DNA from: JAVJSD01 sp040219575
Lineage (GTDB): Bacteria; Planctomycetota; Planctomycetia; Pirellulales; Pirellulaceae
Assembly: GCA_040219575.1 (NCBI GenBank)
Contig: JAVJSD010000073.1
Location: forward strand, 68,855 to 132,854
DNA: 64,000 nt
Direction of reading: 5' to 3'
Every line of letters starts with the position of its first letter. The first letter of the stretch is position 1. The position numbers and the translations under genes were made by a program. The notes under the pieces are model-generated. The model was not told the DNA's origin, searched no databases, and saw nothing but the letters and a program-made list of their open reading frames with translations. This document shows positions 15,150 to 23,136 of the stretch, in pieces.

Positions 15150-16946
15150 ATGAAACGCTTTCTGTACTTCCTGTTGTTGACGATGGCGTATGACGCGACG
15201 TCCCTCGCCCGGGCCGACGAATACGGCCGTGAAGAGGCCGAACCCGCGCCCCGCGAGATTAAGTCCGAAGCGGAAGGTGGTCGGCTCCGCTATCCGCAGG
15301 CGATGGTCCTCTCGCGCGACGGCAAGACGCTGTACGTGGCCAATCGCCGCACGGGAAGTCTGTCGATCGTCGATGCGGCCGCTCGCAAACTGGTTGGTGA
15401 ATTTCCACTGGGCCGCATGCTGACCGACCTCGCCGCCCTGCCCGACGGCCGGTTGCTGGCCGTCGACGAACAGGCTCATCAACTTCTCACGATTGAAACC
15501 GCCGCTGGAAATGTCCGCGTCATACAGCGGACCGACGTGGCCCGACATCCGGTCGGCGTGGCGGTCAGCCACGACGGGCGGCATGGCTATGTCACCTCAC
15601 TCTGGTCGCGGCGGCTGACGATTCTAAAGCTTGCCGACAAGGCCGACCAACCGCATCGTACGCTGCACGTGGTCGATCTGCCGTTCGCCCCGCGCTGTGT
15701 GCTGCCGATGGCGGATCGCGAGAAACTGATCGTCGCCGATTCGTTCGGCGGTCGACTGGGCGTCGTCGATCCGCGGGCCGGTGAGTTGCTGTTGGTCCGC
15801 GACTTCCCGGGCCACAACATCCGCGGTCTGGGAGTCAGCACCAATCGCAACATGCTGCTGGTCTCGCATCAGATGCTGAACGAACTGGCCCACACCGTCC
15901 GCAACGACGTGCACTGGGGCCTGCTGATGTCGAACGATCTGCGCTGGCTGCAACTGGACAACGTGCTGAGCGACAAGGCCAACCTGTACGAGCGCGGGCA
16001 CATGCATCCGCTGGGCGAGGCCGGCAGCGCCACCAGCGATCCCGCCGGACTGGCCGTGGCGCCGAGCGGCATGGTCGTCGTCACCCTGGCCGGCGTCGGG
16101 GAGATCGCGATCGGCATCGAGAACGACTTCAGCCTGCAGCGGATTCGCGTCGGACGCCGCCCGACCGCCGTGGTCATCTCGCCCGACAGCCGCTGGGCCT
16201 ACGTCGCCAACACGTTCGACGACACGATTTCGATCGTCGATCTGAAGGAGCGAGAGAACGTCGGCACGATCTCGCTCGGTCCGCTGCGTGAGCTGACCGA
16301 GGTGGAGCGCGGCGAATTGCTGTTCTACGACGCCCGGCTGTCGCACGATAGTTGGATGAGCTGCAACAGTTGTCATACCGACGGCCACACCAACGGCCTG
16401 CTCAGCGACAACCTCAGCGACAAGTCGTTCGGAGCGCCGAAACGCGTGTTGTCGCTGCTTGGCAGGGCGGGGACCGAGCCGTTCGCCTGGAACGGCAGTT
16501 CGGCCGACTACGGCGAACAGATTCGCAAGTCGATCTCGCTCACCATGCAGGGGGACGAAACGCCCGCGGATCGCAACGTGGAGGCGCTGGCCGCCTTCCT
16601 TGCGACGCTCGAGCCGCCTCCCTCGATCGACGACGCCCGCGGCACGCGCGACGAGAAGGCGGTCCGCCGCGGACAAGCCGTGTTCAAGGCCCAGAACTGC
16701 AACCGCTGCCATCAAGCGCCGAACTACACCTCGCCGGAGTTGTACGACGTCGGCTTGACCGACAAGGAAGGCAACAAGGAGTTCAACCCTCCCACGCTCC
16801 GCGGCGTGGGCCAGCGCGGCCCCTACTTTCACGACGCCAGCGCCGCCTCGCTGCGCGACGTGTTCGAGATCCACGGGCATCAACTCCAGAGCGATCTCAG
16901 CGACCGGCAGCTCTCCGACCTGCTCGCCTTCCTCCGCAGCCTGTAG
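15150..16946 (+). CDS. YVTN beta-propeller and dihaem cytochrome c fusion
   Basis: A 598-residue secreted protein (signal peptide at 1-23). Residues about 45-385 form a YVTN/SMP-like propeller ('DGKTLYVANRRTGSLSIVD', 'DSRWAYVANTFDDTISIVD' in parts). The C-terminal 200 residues are a dihaem cytochrome-c-peroxidase-like unit with C-N-S-C-H (C405, C408, H409) and C-N-R-C-H (C517, C520, H521). These fusions are common in planctomycetes; peroxidase activity is not proven by sequence. It follows the c' cytochrome with a paired-hairpin element between them, so co-transcription is uncertain. No close ribosome site is obvious; the start is set by the signal peptide. Confidence 0.85.
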   Translation: MKRFLYFLLLTMAYDATSLARADEYGREEAEPAPREIKSEAEGGRLRYPQAMVLSRDGKTLYVANRRTGSLSIVDAAARKLVGEFPLGRMLTDLAALPDGRLLAVDEQAHQLLTIETAAGNVRVIQRTDVARHPVGVAVSHDGRHGYVTSLWSRRLTILKLADKADQPHRTLHVVDLPFAPRCVLPMADREKLIVADSFGGRLGVVDPRAGELLLVRDFPGHNIRGLGVSTNRNMLLVSHQMLNELAHTVRNDVHWGLLMSNDLRWLQLDNVLSDKANLYERGHMHPLGEAGSATSDPAGLAVAPSGMVVVTLAGVGEIAIGIENDFSLQRIRVGRRPTAVVISPDSRWAYVANTFDDTISIVDLKERENVGTISLGPLRELTEVERGELLFYDARLSHDSWMSCNSCHTDGHTNGLLSDNLSDKSFGAPKRVLSLLGRAGTEPFAWNGSSADYGEQIRKSISLTMQGDETPADRNVEALAAFLATLEPPPSIDDARGTRDEKAVRRGQAVFKAQNCNRCHQAPNYTSPELYDVGLTDKEGNKEFNPPTLRGVGQRGPYFHDASAASLRDVFEIHGHQLQSDLSDRQLSDLLAFLRSL

Positions 16947-17105
16947 CACGCCTTCAGCGTGCCGCAGGTTCATCGAATTCTCAACCGAGGGCGGCGTTCG
17001 CTGCGCTCTCTTGCCCCGGGCTGGCCTGCCAGGCACCTTCGGTGCGGTACTGTGGCCCGCTGGTACGACAAGGGGCATTTTCCGCGGACAATTTGGGCCA
17101 GTCGC

Positions 17106-17377
17106 TTCCACCGAAGGAACCGCAGACAACCGGACCCTGATGGTTGTCCCCTCCCCTATTCGCCTCCCCCGATCACTTCACACCATTTCCCAACGCTTCG
17201 ATCTGCATCTTCCGCACCGAAAGTGCACGGCAGGCCAGCCCTTCCACCGAGGGAACCGCAGACGACCGGACCGTGATGGTTGTCCCCTCCCCTATTCGCC
17301 TCCCCCGATCACTTCACACCATTTCCCAACGCTTCGATCTGCATCTTCCGCACCGAAGGTGCACGGCAGGCCAGCCC
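17106..17377. repeat. 136-bp tandem duplication
   Basis: Copy one is 17106-17241 and copy two 17242-17377. Both begin TTCCACCGA and end GGCAGGCCAGCCC, and they differ at only a few positions, indicating a recent duplication. Confidence 0.95.
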
Positions 17378-17621
17378 GGGGCAAACGAGCGCAGCGAGTG
17401 CCGCCCTGGGTAAAGCGCCCCAACAACATCGGCACGCCGACGGCGTGCGGCAGCCGGCTTGGCGAGAGATTGGGCCATTGCAATTCTCCTTGTGCGTCGC
17501 GCTGCCGTGAGTCGCCCGAACGCCGCACGCCTTCAGCGTGCCGGAAGATCATCGCATTCTCGACCCAGGGCGGCGTTCGCTGCGCTCTCTTGCCCCGGGC
17601 TGGCCTGCCAGGCACCTTCGG
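17347..17621. repeat. Long imperfect inverted repeat
   Basis: An arm at about 17347-17414 ('CCGCACCGAAGGTGCACGG'...'GCCGCCCTGGGT') pairs with about 17556-17621 with few mismatches. The 140-base interior contains smaller hairpins such as GCACGCCGACGGCGTGC. Confidence 0.8.
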
Positions 17622-17638
17622 TGCGGAACCGTAGTGCG

Positions 17639-19255
17639 CTAGCGCGGCGTGCGTTCCGCCAGCACGCGTTCGGGGGTGGCTTCGCGGCGGCGGCGGACTT
17701 CGCTGCTGACCAGCACGAGGTTCAGCAGCAGCACGAGCGCGGCGATCGCCGGCAGAATCACCCCGATGATCGGCACGAAGAAAATCCGCGTCTGGAAGGG
17801 CCCCTGCCTGCGGATTTCGCTGAGCGTGGCGGGGATCGACGGCGCCTGCGTCCATCCGTACTCGGAGAAACTGAGGTCGAGCATGCTGGCCAACACCAAC
17901 GGCGTGAAGGTTCCCGCCATCAGCAGCGCGAAGATCACCACGAAACCGAGCGCCGGGCCGATGTTGCCGATCCGCCGCAAGGGGATGATCAACATTCGGC
18001 AGAGGCCCAGGTAGATGACGAAATGACAGCCGAGCGCGATGAGCGTCCACTCCATTTCGCCGCGGAACATTGGCCCGAAGGTGACCCGATTGCCGCGAAA
18101 TTCGAGCATCGCGCCGAGCCCTTGCAGCACCACCAGCATGGCGACAAAGTTGGCGACGGCGAACACGAAACCACTGCCGGGCCCCGGCTGCAGCCAGGTG
18201 AGCACCGCGCGGCCGAGCAGGCTTTCCGGCAGACGGCGTCGGCCGCGCTGGTGCAGATGCGGCGATTCGCCGACCAACAGCGCGCCCATCACGAACCAGT
18301 ACACGGCCCCGGCCGCCAGCGTGATTTCCAGAGCTTCACGCTCCTCGAAGCCAAGCGCGTACCACGCGCCCCAACCGACGATCAGCGCCTGCTGCGCGAG
18401 CATCACGACGCGAACCGGCGTCGAGCGGTTTTCGCTGGCGATGCCGATGCTGGCGATGGAAGCGAAGTGCAGCAGGTAGAATACCGAGGCGGCGAACGTC
18501 AGCACCAGAATCTGCCCCACCCAGAACTGAATCTCGGTGTACGGCAGTTGGCGTCCGCGCACCAGCCACTCGGCGACGTTGCTCGAGACCCCAAAATAGA
18601 CGATCACGATCACGACCAGCAGCAGCATCGACAGGAACACGCGGATCTGCCGGTTCTCGGCCAGCGTCGCCAGGAACAGCGAGAACGAGGTCAACAACAA
18701 CGAACACCACACCGCGTGCGACAACAGCAGCAAGATCAGCAGCAGGTCGACGCCCCGCAGCAAGTAGGTGAAGGCGATGCAGGGGGCGAGCGCCGAGAGA
18801 AAAATCATCAACTGCAACGACGCCACCGCCATGCGTCCCGAGAGGAACTGCCGCGTGTGCAGCGTGGTGATCGCCACCAGATCGTACGTGCCGTCCTCGC
18901 GTTCGGCGGCCAGCGATTGAAACGCCGAGAACGGGATCGCCACCGCCAAGGGAAACGCCAGAATCCACACGTAGCCCGCCAACAGCAACCGGCCGGGAGC
19001 CGCGGGGCCGTCGATCGAAAGCCCCACGAACGACCAAAACCAGGCCAACACCAACACCAGCAGGAACATCGCCAGCACCACGCGGCTCTTGAGCGCCTGC
19101 CGGGCTTCCTTCACCAGGATCGGGTTGAGACGCTCGCTCCAGCGGTCGAGTTGCTCGTCGAGGCGCTCGGCGCGCGACACACGCGGCGGCGTCTGGCTCG
19201 CCGCGGCATGCTGGGGCGCGGAATCCTCGGGCAGAATCGGTTGGGCGGCCGTCAT
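17639..19255 (-). CDS. ABC-2 type transporter permease
   Basis: A 538-residue multi-pass membrane protein with about 10-12 hydrophobic segments. It begins with a cytoplasmic helix 'RLNPILVKEARQALKSR', typical of ABC-2 permeases, followed by the 'AFQSLAAEREDGTYDLVAI' coupling segment. It is the last gene of a minus-strand operon. Its ATG overlaps the TGA of the ATPase gene by four bases (ATGA), indicating translational coupling. The substrate is unknown. The long in-frame extension to 19606 is rejected because it runs through the ATPase gene. Confidence 0.85.
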   Translation of the reverse strand: MTAAQPILPEDSAPQHAAASQTPPRVSRAERLDEQLDRWSERLNPILVKEARQALKSRVVLAMFLLVLVLAWFWSFVGLSIDGPAAPGRLLLAGYVWILAFPLAVAIPFSAFQSLAAEREDGTYDLVAITTLHTRQFLSGRMAVASLQLMIFLSALAPCIAFTYLLRGVDLLLILLLLSHAVWCSLLLTSFSLFLATLAENRQIRVFLSMLLLVVIVIVYFGVSSNVAEWLVRGRQLPYTEIQFWVGQILVLTFAASVFYLLHFASIASIGIASENRSTPVRVVMLAQQALIVGWGAWYALGFEEREALEITLAAGAVYWFVMGALLVGESPHLHQRGRRRLPESLLGRAVLTWLQPGPGSGFVFAVANFVAMLVVLQGLGAMLEFRGNRVTFGPMFRGEMEWTLIALGCHFVIYLGLCRMLIIPLRRIGNIGPALGFVVIFALLMAGTFTPLVLASMLDLSFSEYGWTQAPSIPATLSEIRRQGPFQTRIFFVPIIGVILPAIAALVLLLNLVLVSSEVRRRREATPERVLAERTPR

Positions 19256-20223
19256 TGCAGCTTCCCTTCGGTCACGCGCATGAAGACCTCCTCGAGCGAC
19301 AGATCCCGCGCGGAGAACTTCACGATCGGAAAGCCCGCCTGAATCATCTCGCGCAGCAATTCGGCGCGCAACTGGGGATCGCGGGCGTAGCAGAACACCA
19401 CGCCGCCCGGCGCCGTCTTCAACTCGCCGATGTCGTCGCGCTGCTCGAGCCAGCGGGACAGCGCCGGCGCGTCGTCGACCACCTGCACGTCGAGCGTCGT
19501 CTGCTGATGGCCTTCTTCCGCGTCGTGGGCCCGGCCGCTGAGAATCTGCTCGACCGTGCCGGTGGCCAGCAGCTTGCCTTGTTCGATGATCGCCACGCGG
19601 TCGCACATCTCGGCCAGTTCGGTGAGGATGTGCGAGCTGATCAGCAGCGTTTTTCCTTCCGAGGCCATCTGGCCGATCAGATCGCGAAGCTCAATCCGCG
19701 CCCGCGGATCGAGCCCCGCCGCGGGCTCGTCGAGGATCAGCACACTTGGATCGTGCACCATCGCGCGGGCCAGGCAGAGCCGCTGCTTCATGCCCTTGGA
19801 CAATCCGTGAATCGGCTTCTCGGCGATGCCGTCGAGCCGCGTGAAGGCCATCACCCGCCGCACCGCCTGGTGCCGCTGCCGGCCGGCGAGACCATAGGCC
19901 CGGGCGAAGAAATCGAGGTACTCGCGGCAACCGACGTTGGAGTAAGTGCCGAAGGCGTCGGGCATGAAGCCCAAGCGGGAGCGGACGAGGTCGGGGTCGT
20001 CGATGACCGAGAAACCGTCGACGTAGGCGTCGCCGGCGGTCGGCAGATCGAGCGTCGCCAGAATCCGCATGCTGGTCGTCTTGCCGGCGCCGTTGGGACC
20101 GATGTAACCGACGACCTGTCCCGGTTCGACCACGAACGAGATGTCGTCGACGGCCCACGTGGCGCCGAACTGGCGGTGCAGGTTGCGAAGCTCGATCGCG
20201 GGGCAAGTCGCGGCGGCCGCCAT
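19252..20223 (-). CDS. ABC transporter ATPase (ABC-2/Gld-like)
   Basis: A 323-residue ATPase. Walker A is G-P-N-G-A-G-K-T-T (42-50), the signature 'LSKGMKQRLCLARAM', Walker B 'VLILDEPAAGLDP', and the H-loop 'ISSHILTELAEMCD'. This layout matches ATPases paired with ABC-2 permeases (GldA/NatA/CcmA-like). The start follows the stop of the upstream membrane-protein gene directly (TAG-ATG) and the stop overlaps the permease start, so all three are tightly coupled. It energises export or membrane remodelling of an unknown substrate. Confidence 0.9.
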   Translation of the reverse strand: MAAAATCPAIELRNLHRQFGATWAVDDISFVVEPGQVVGYIGPNGAGKTTSMRILATLDLPTAGDAYVDGFSVIDDPDLVRSRLGFMPDAFGTYSNVGCREYLDFFARAYGLAGRQRHQAVRRVMAFTRLDGIAEKPIHGLSKGMKQRLCLARAMVHDPSVLILDEPAAGLDPRARIELRDLIGQMASEGKTLLISSHILTELAEMCDRVAIIEQGKLLATGTVEQILSGRAHDAEEGHQQTTLDVQVVDDAPALSRWLEQRDDIGELKTAPGGVVFCYARDPQLRAELLREMIQAGFPIVKFSARDLSLEEVFMRVTEGKLQ

Positions 20224-22341
20224 CTACCACCTCCCCGCGATCACGTGGAAGCTGCCGTTCTCGCTGACCGTCGTCCCCAACGGCGTCTCGGGCGACGACG
20301 CCACGATCGCCAGGTAGGTGTTGGGAGTGAGTTTCGGCGTGCGGCAGTCGGCGATCGACTTTTCCAGCAAACTGTTGAAGTACATCAGCGAAGGATCCGT
20401 CCAAGGGGGCAGTCGAGCCCGCCGGTTGTCGTTGCTCCGCAGTCCCCAGCGCGTGTACTCTGCTTCGATTTCGTCGCGGTCGTTCGCATCGATGGTGCTT
20501 CCAAGCTCCCTCATGATGGTGGAGTAAGACTGCGATTGCAGATTGGCGACGCCCCCGTCGACGACGCCCTCGGCCCAGTGGGCGCGGCCTTCCGCGTCGA
20601 CGACCACGATCTGTCGGACGTATGTCCCCAGATGATTCGTCGCTTGCAAGTCGCCCGCCTCGCCGGTCTCGACGTCGAGATGCGACGTCGCCTGCCGTCG
20701 CGAAGCGAATACCACAAGCTGCGCGGAATCCCGCGACGGAAGGTATCCCTGCGCCATTCGCTGCTGATCGCCGCGCCAATCGATGCGGCGGAGATTGGAC
20801 CATCGGCGATCGTCTACCGACTCGAGCGGGTAAACCACCGCATCGGCCGGGAACACCAAACCCTCGGCGGGCAGGATCGAGGCGAAGTAGGTTTGCCGCG
20901 AGACGCTGACGGAGAACCCGGCCGGCTGATCGATGAAGGTGAAACTTCGCACGCGGGCCTGGACGCCGAATCCGTCACGCACGGCGGCGTAGCCCAGCAG
21001 CAGCACCGTCACCGTGACCGCCGCGATGGGAATCGTCACCAGTATCATGTACGTGCGCTGCAGGCGCCGCACCAGCCACAGGTTGACGGGGCCGATGCCG
21101 ACGACGAACAGCGTGATCAGCACGCCGAACACGATCACCGGCGGCTCTCCGGCGCCGGGGATCCGCCAGTTCGCCAGATAGGGATCGGCCTGCCGTGGTG
21201 CAACTCCGTGCCGCACATCCCAGCAGAAATGCGACGGTTCGACGAGCGGGGCCAACGACGTGAGCGCGAATCTCTGGTTCAGCTGCCTTTGGAAAGGGGT
21301 TCCGACGAAGACCTGTCCCAGCCCATAGCGACGGGCCGCGCAGCCAGCCTGCGCGGGGAAAACCCAGGCGTCGCGGTCGAGTTCCGCAACGCCGTTTCGG
21401 TTCCCGCTGACGGGTTTCGCGGCGGAAGCCTGCGCCGCTCTCCTCGGCGTGGCGGCGAAACCCACGATCCGCTCGACTTCCCCCAGGCAGGCTCCCCGCC
21501 AGCCATCATCGTCGATCCACAGCGTCGTCCCGGTCGCCAGCCAGCGCTGCAAGGCGGAGAATTGCGGATCCTGTTCCTGCTTGATAGCGCGAAGGTCTTC
21601 GAGCGTGACGAACAGCATGTCGATTTCGGTCAGTCCCAACCAATCCTCGGGCAAATCGGCGGGATGCAGCACATCGATTTCGACGGTCGAGTCGTAGTAG
21701 TCGAGGATCTGCTCGTCGTTGTGCCCCTCGACGTATCGGCCGCCCGACAGCGCGTCGCTCGCAGCCACGCGCAGCGGCAATTGATGGGAGCGCCGCAGTT
21801 GCCGCATGGGACTTTGGCGGTCGGCGAGGCGCGGGGCGTCGCGCGAGACGACCAGCGAACCAATGACCACCTCCGCGGGCGCGACCTTCAGGCCCGGCGA
21901 GTTCCAGACGAGATCGACGCCGGAAAACTGCGTCAGCGGTTGGTCGTCTTCGTACACATCCAGCCGCAATTCGTCCCAGTTGCTCTCCACCGGAACAAGC
22001 ACCGTCGCCTCGGCCGAGGACTCTCCCTGGGCAAGTTCCACGAATTGCGTGACCGTCGTCCTGTAGTAGCGGTTGTCGGTCATCGGCGTCAGTTCGACAC
22101 GTAGCACGCGGTCCGACGCGGCCTTCGAACCCAGCGGCATGGCGTCGACTTGAACGCGCACCGGACGATAGCCGAATCCACCCGGCCAGCGCCAGTCGAC
22201 CGATAGCCGCAGGCCGTGCGCCGCCCTGGCATTGCCGGAGGGCAAGACCACGACGGCCCCCGACCCGGCACGTGACTCGAGCGCCGAGACGAAGAGCAAA
22301 ACCACCGCCAAGACGGCCGGCGTCCAACGGGCGGCCGGCAT
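20224..22341 (-). CDS. Large membrane protein of ABC operon, unknown function
   Basis: A 705-residue protein with a signal peptide (1 to about 24, cut near S-R-A-G). A large extracytoplasmic part contains an Ig-like opening domain and a Rossmann-like segment ('IDMLFVTLEDLRAIKQEQDP... WLATGTTLWIDDDG') resembling the GATase-like/DUF4350 domains found in Gld- and BatA-type proteins. Two membrane helices follow at about 385-445 ('VIVFGVLITLFVVGIG', 'ILVTIPIAAVTVTVLLLG'), then a C-terminal soluble domain. Family members next to ABC-2 genes suggest an accessory subunit. The start at 22341 is chosen for the signal peptide; ATGs at 22437/22434 are possible alternatives. No enzyme residues recognised. 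Confidence 0.7.
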   Translation of the reverse strand: MPAARWTPAVLAVVLLFVSALESRAGSGAVVVLPSGNARAAHGLRLSVDWRWPGGFGYRPVRVQVDAMPLGSKAASDRVLRVELTPMTDNRYYRTTVTQFVELAQGESSAEATVLVPVESNWDELRLDVYEDDQPLTQFSGVDLVWNSPGLKVAPAEVVIGSLVVSRDAPRLADRQSPMRQLRRSHQLPLRVAASDALSGGRYVEGHNDEQILDYYDSTVEIDVLHPADLPEDWLGLTEIDMLFVTLEDLRAIKQEQDPQFSALQRWLATGTTLWIDDDGWRGACLGEVERIVGFAATPRRAAQASAAKPVSGNRNGVAELDRDAWVFPAQAGCAARRYGLGQVFVGTPFQRQLNQRFALTSLAPLVEPSHFCWDVRHGVAPRQADPYLANWRIPGAGEPPVIVFGVLITLFVVGIGPVNLWLVRRLQRTYMILVTIPIAAVTVTVLLLGYAAVRDGFGVQARVRSFTFIDQPAGFSVSVSRQTYFASILPAEGLVFPADAVVYPLESVDDRRWSNLRRIDWRGDQQRMAQGYLPSRDSAQLVVFASRRQATSHLDVETGEAGDLQATNHLGTYVRQIVVVDAEGRAHWAEGVVDGGVANLQSQSYSTIMRELGSTIDANDRDEIEAEYTRWGLRSNDNRRARLPPWTDPSLMYFNSLLEKSIADCRTPKLTPNTYLAIVASSPETPLGTTVSENGSFHVIAGRW

Positions 22342-22463
22342 GGGAGTCCCCCCGCGCCGCCGGATTCGTCGCGGTAAAACCTCGGGCGGCGGCGTGCGGC
22401 GCGACGCGGTGTTCTGCATGAATCGCCCGATCATCATGGCCCCGCGAAAAGCAATAGCCGGCG

Positions 22464-22712
22464 TCACCGCGTTGTCGGCGCCCGATCGGCCGGTCGTTCC
22501 GAGTCCCGCCCGCCCGTCATCGACGAGCCCAGCCACGCCACGCAGAACAGCAAGGTGTAAAGCATCGCCGCCAGCACCAGGCTGCCGATCCCCAGCGAGA
22601 CGGCGATCGCCCAATCCGCCCCCTGCATCGCCTGGGCCAGCACCGCCGCGAACATCGCCACGAGCGTGGTGATCGCCAACAGATTACGGACCGAGTATTT
22701 GGGGACGAGCAT
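22464..22712 (-). CDS. Small two-helix membrane protein
   Basis: An 82-residue protein with two hydrophobic segments (about 9-29 and 34-62) and a charged tail. It starts with 'MLVPKYSVRNLLAITTLVA', like many small planctomycete membrane proteins ('FSLRTLLLATTLVA'-type starts). It is the first gene of the ABC operon; the next start is 27-122 bases away, depending on the start chosen. Function unknown. Confidence 0.65.
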   Translation of the reverse strand: MLVPKYSVRNLLAITTLVAMFAAVLAQAMQGADWAIAVSLGIGSLVLAAMLYTLLFCVAWLGSSMTGGRDSERPADRAPTTR

Positions 22713-22764
22713 GCCTTCGATTGTGGCAGACTTCTCGGCCGTTGCAAATTGGTCTGGAATCTTC

Positions 22765-22832
22765 GTAGCGGAAGTCGTGAGACTTCCGACGATATTCGAT
22801 TGAAAAAGAGGAACTCTCACGAGTTCCGCTAC
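22765..22832. repeat. Paired-hairpin element (copy 3, most complete)
   Basis: GTAGC, hairpin GGAAGTCGTGAGACTTCC (22770-22787), a 22-base spacer, hairpin GGAACTCTCACGAGTTCC (22810-22827), GCTAC. The ends form a 9-base inverted repeat. It lies in the divergent gap between the ABC operon and the sulfatase. Confidence 0.95.
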
Positions 22833-22965
22833 AAGTTGGTGGCAGACTTGTCGGCCGTTGCAAACGGTTCGGCCCGGCGATTCTTGCGTCGCGATCGAGA
22901 GCCGTTTATGGTGTGAAGATCGGCGGTCTCCAGCAATCGACGGTTCGGCGTGATCTGGAATCTCC

Positions 22966-23026
22966 GTAGCGGAAGTCGTGAGACTTCCGACGGCATTGAA
23001 AAGAGGAACTCTCACGAGTTCGGCCA
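22966..23026. repeat. Paired-hairpin element (copy 4)
   Basis: GTAGC, GGAAGTCGTGAGACTTCC (22971-22988), then GGAACTCTCACGAGTT (23005-23020) with a degraded right end (GGCCAC for GCTAC). It has the same orientation as the copy 134 bases upstream. Confidence 0.9.
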
Positions 23027-23060
23027 CCCTAAAACCAAGACGTCACAAGGCACTCGCATC

Positions 23061-23082
23061 CGACGGACGAGGACGTCCGTCG
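23061..23082. repeat. Hairpin of the CGACGGAC family
   Basis: CGACGGAC-gaggac-GTCCGTCG, an 8-bp stem with a 6-base loop. It shares its core with the longer inverted repeat at 50990-51067. It lies 54 bases before the sulfatase start. Confidence 0.75.
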
Positions 23083-23136
23083 TACCTTTGGAAGCATCCT
23101 CACCTCGCCGCCCTCCCCGAATTTTTGAGATTCTCG

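Larger units (their letters stand above)
16947..17638. repeat. Gene-free repeat island between convergent genes
   Basis: About 690 bases with no credible gene. A block of roughly 90 bases ('CACGCCTTCAGCGTGCCG' to 'GGCACCTTCGGTGCGG') at about 16948-17044 recurs as a direct copy at about 17527-17627. An inverted version of the inner part lies at about 17347-17414. Between them is a 136-bp tandem duplication (separate entry). Frames translated here are repetitive and unconserved in appearance. Confidence 0.85.

Noticed and set aside
16947..17638. Decayed insertion sequence
   Set aside because: No transposase remnant in any frame and no clear terminal repeats with target duplication.
19255..22104. 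949-residue plus-strand frame
   Set aside because: Antisense to the ABC operon genes, which have clear motifs and coupled starts.
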